In this document: one piece after another, positions 63,588 to 64,000 of the stretch
How the letters are laid out: each line of letters begins with the position of its first letter
Numbering within the stretch: position 1 is the stretch's first letter
NCBI RefSeq assembly: GCF_000972785.3
Contig: NZ_CP011253.3
Location: 1,178,001-1,242,000, forward strand
From: Pandoraea oxalativorans
Lineage (GTDB): Bacteria > Pseudomonadota > Gammaproteobacteria > Burkholderiales > Burkholderiaceae
Direction: 5' to 3'
DNA length: 64,000 nt
Position numbers and translations under genes: made by a program
The notes under the pieces: generated by a model
The model's input: the letters and a program-made list of their open reading frames with translations, nothing else
Databases searched by the model: none
What the model was told of the DNA's origin: nothing

Positions 63588-64000
63588 ATGGCCAAGACAA
63601 AGAAAGCTGCTGAAAAGGTATCCGAAGCAACCGCCTTTTCCAAAGCGGCGAATGATGCTGACGTGACGCATCATCCAGGGAAGAATGCGCTGGAAGGCAA
63701 ATATCGGGACCTGGTGAGTTTGCATCCTCAGTGCAAACACACAGGGAGCGTGGACCTCGATGGTCACTTTCGCGAAGCTGAGCCAAACTCGCCGAGATGG
63801 GACTATGGTTTAGGGATCGCTACAGGCGGTCAAGAGTATGTTTTCTGGCTTGAGCCGCACCCCGCTTCCAGTACTGGCGAAGTTGCCAGCATGGTGCGCA
63901 AGGCGAAGTGGTTGCAAGCTAAGCTGGCCGAGCCGCCTTTCCGCAGGCTGAAAGAGATGACAAGAATGACGGCCGTTGGCGGGTATAAGCCGCTTCAATG
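63588..64000 (+). CDS. Partner of the ATPase, unknown family (3' end outside window)
   Basis: ATG 63588 opens a frame that runs off the right edge; 137 residues are visible. The first 45 are Lys/Ala-rich and probably unstructured (MAKTKKAAEKVSEATAFSKA). A folded part then begins (NALEGKYRDLVSLHPQCKHT, NSPRWDYGLGIATGGQEYVF, WLEPHPASSTGEVASMVRKA, KWLQAKLAEPPF). The spacing of Asp in WDYG and Glu in WLEPH loosely recalls a PD-(D/E)xK nuclease core, with His in place of Lys; this is a weak inference. It follows the ATPase by 21 bp, so they form one operon. I do not recognise the family. Confidence 0.7.
   Translation, partial: MAKTKKAAEKVSEATAFSKAANDADVTHHPGKNALEGKYRDLVSLHPQCKHTGSVDLDGHFREAEPNSPRWDYGLGIATGGQEYVFWLEPHPASSTGEVASMVRKAKWLQAKLAEPPFRRLKEMTRMTAVGGYKPLQ

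Overview
The window is a high-GC chromosomal segment of a betaproteobacterium of the order Burkholderiales. A single-chain glucokinase/HexR protein, metNIQ, livKHMGF, a ribB-ribH-nusB cluster and two small DUF1328 membrane proteins together resemble Pandoraea or Burkholderia. The genus is an inference from gene content. No rRNA, tRNA or CRISPR array was seen.

Layout. 1-3712: a LysR regulator cut by the window edge, a PfkB sugar kinase, a TauE/SafE permease and a divergent LysR regulator. 3983-5395: a soluble chemoreceptor. 5494-11833: a stress and envelope block (YXWGXW-like exported protein, Cys-repeat exported protein, entericidin, CsbD, CHASE3 histidine kinase, two DUF1328 proteins, a ferritin-like protein and two response regulators). 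11993-14544: the metNIQ methionine importer. 14974-16890: an EAL-CBS-GGDEF protein. 16966-22264: an APC permease, a succinate-semialdehyde dehydrogenase and UbiD. 22833-25732: a lytic transglycosylase behind a long structured leader, then a solitary FAD protein of unlike composition. 25977-29440: riboflavin genes with nusB and an aminotransferase. 29586-31796: an ArsR/SRPBCC pair, then an ISL3 element with an 8-bp target duplication. 31847-36735: the liv operon. 37194-40026: LysR plus three meta-cleavage-type enzymes. 40156-43361: ribD, two TPM proteins and LemA. 43460-46087: hemL, rnk and a PAP2 phosphatase, with a 9-bp tandem repeat between the last two. 46291-49684: mgtA behind a leader-peptide/hairpin region. 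49758-58611: an HTH protein, a DapA-like enzyme and the Entner-Doudoroff block (edd divergent from zwf-pgl-glk/hexR), then a MarR regulator. 58657-62182: dodecin, AMP nucleosidase and a gluconate permease. 62358-64000: an ATPase and an unrecognised partner, cut by the window end.

How the genes work together. The Entner-Doudoroff block is self-contained. Glucokinase, glucose-6-phosphate dehydrogenase, 6-phosphogluconolactonase and phosphogluconate dehydratase feed the pathway, a gluconate permease lies nearby, and the HexR half of the glucokinase protein very probably acts at the HexR-type box inside the zwf promoter. The histidine kinase, response regulators, CsbD, entericidin and ferritin-like genes look like one stress regulon.

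Points most worth following up: the ATPase plus unknown-partner cassette at the right edge, possibly a defence system; a ribB-type gene with no stop codon before ribH, predicting a RibB-RibH fusion; an mgtA leader whose peptide stop codon lies inside a 9-bp stem; a strongly structured leader of about 340 nt before the transglycosylase gene; and a solitary FAD protein with a MICAL-like motif.
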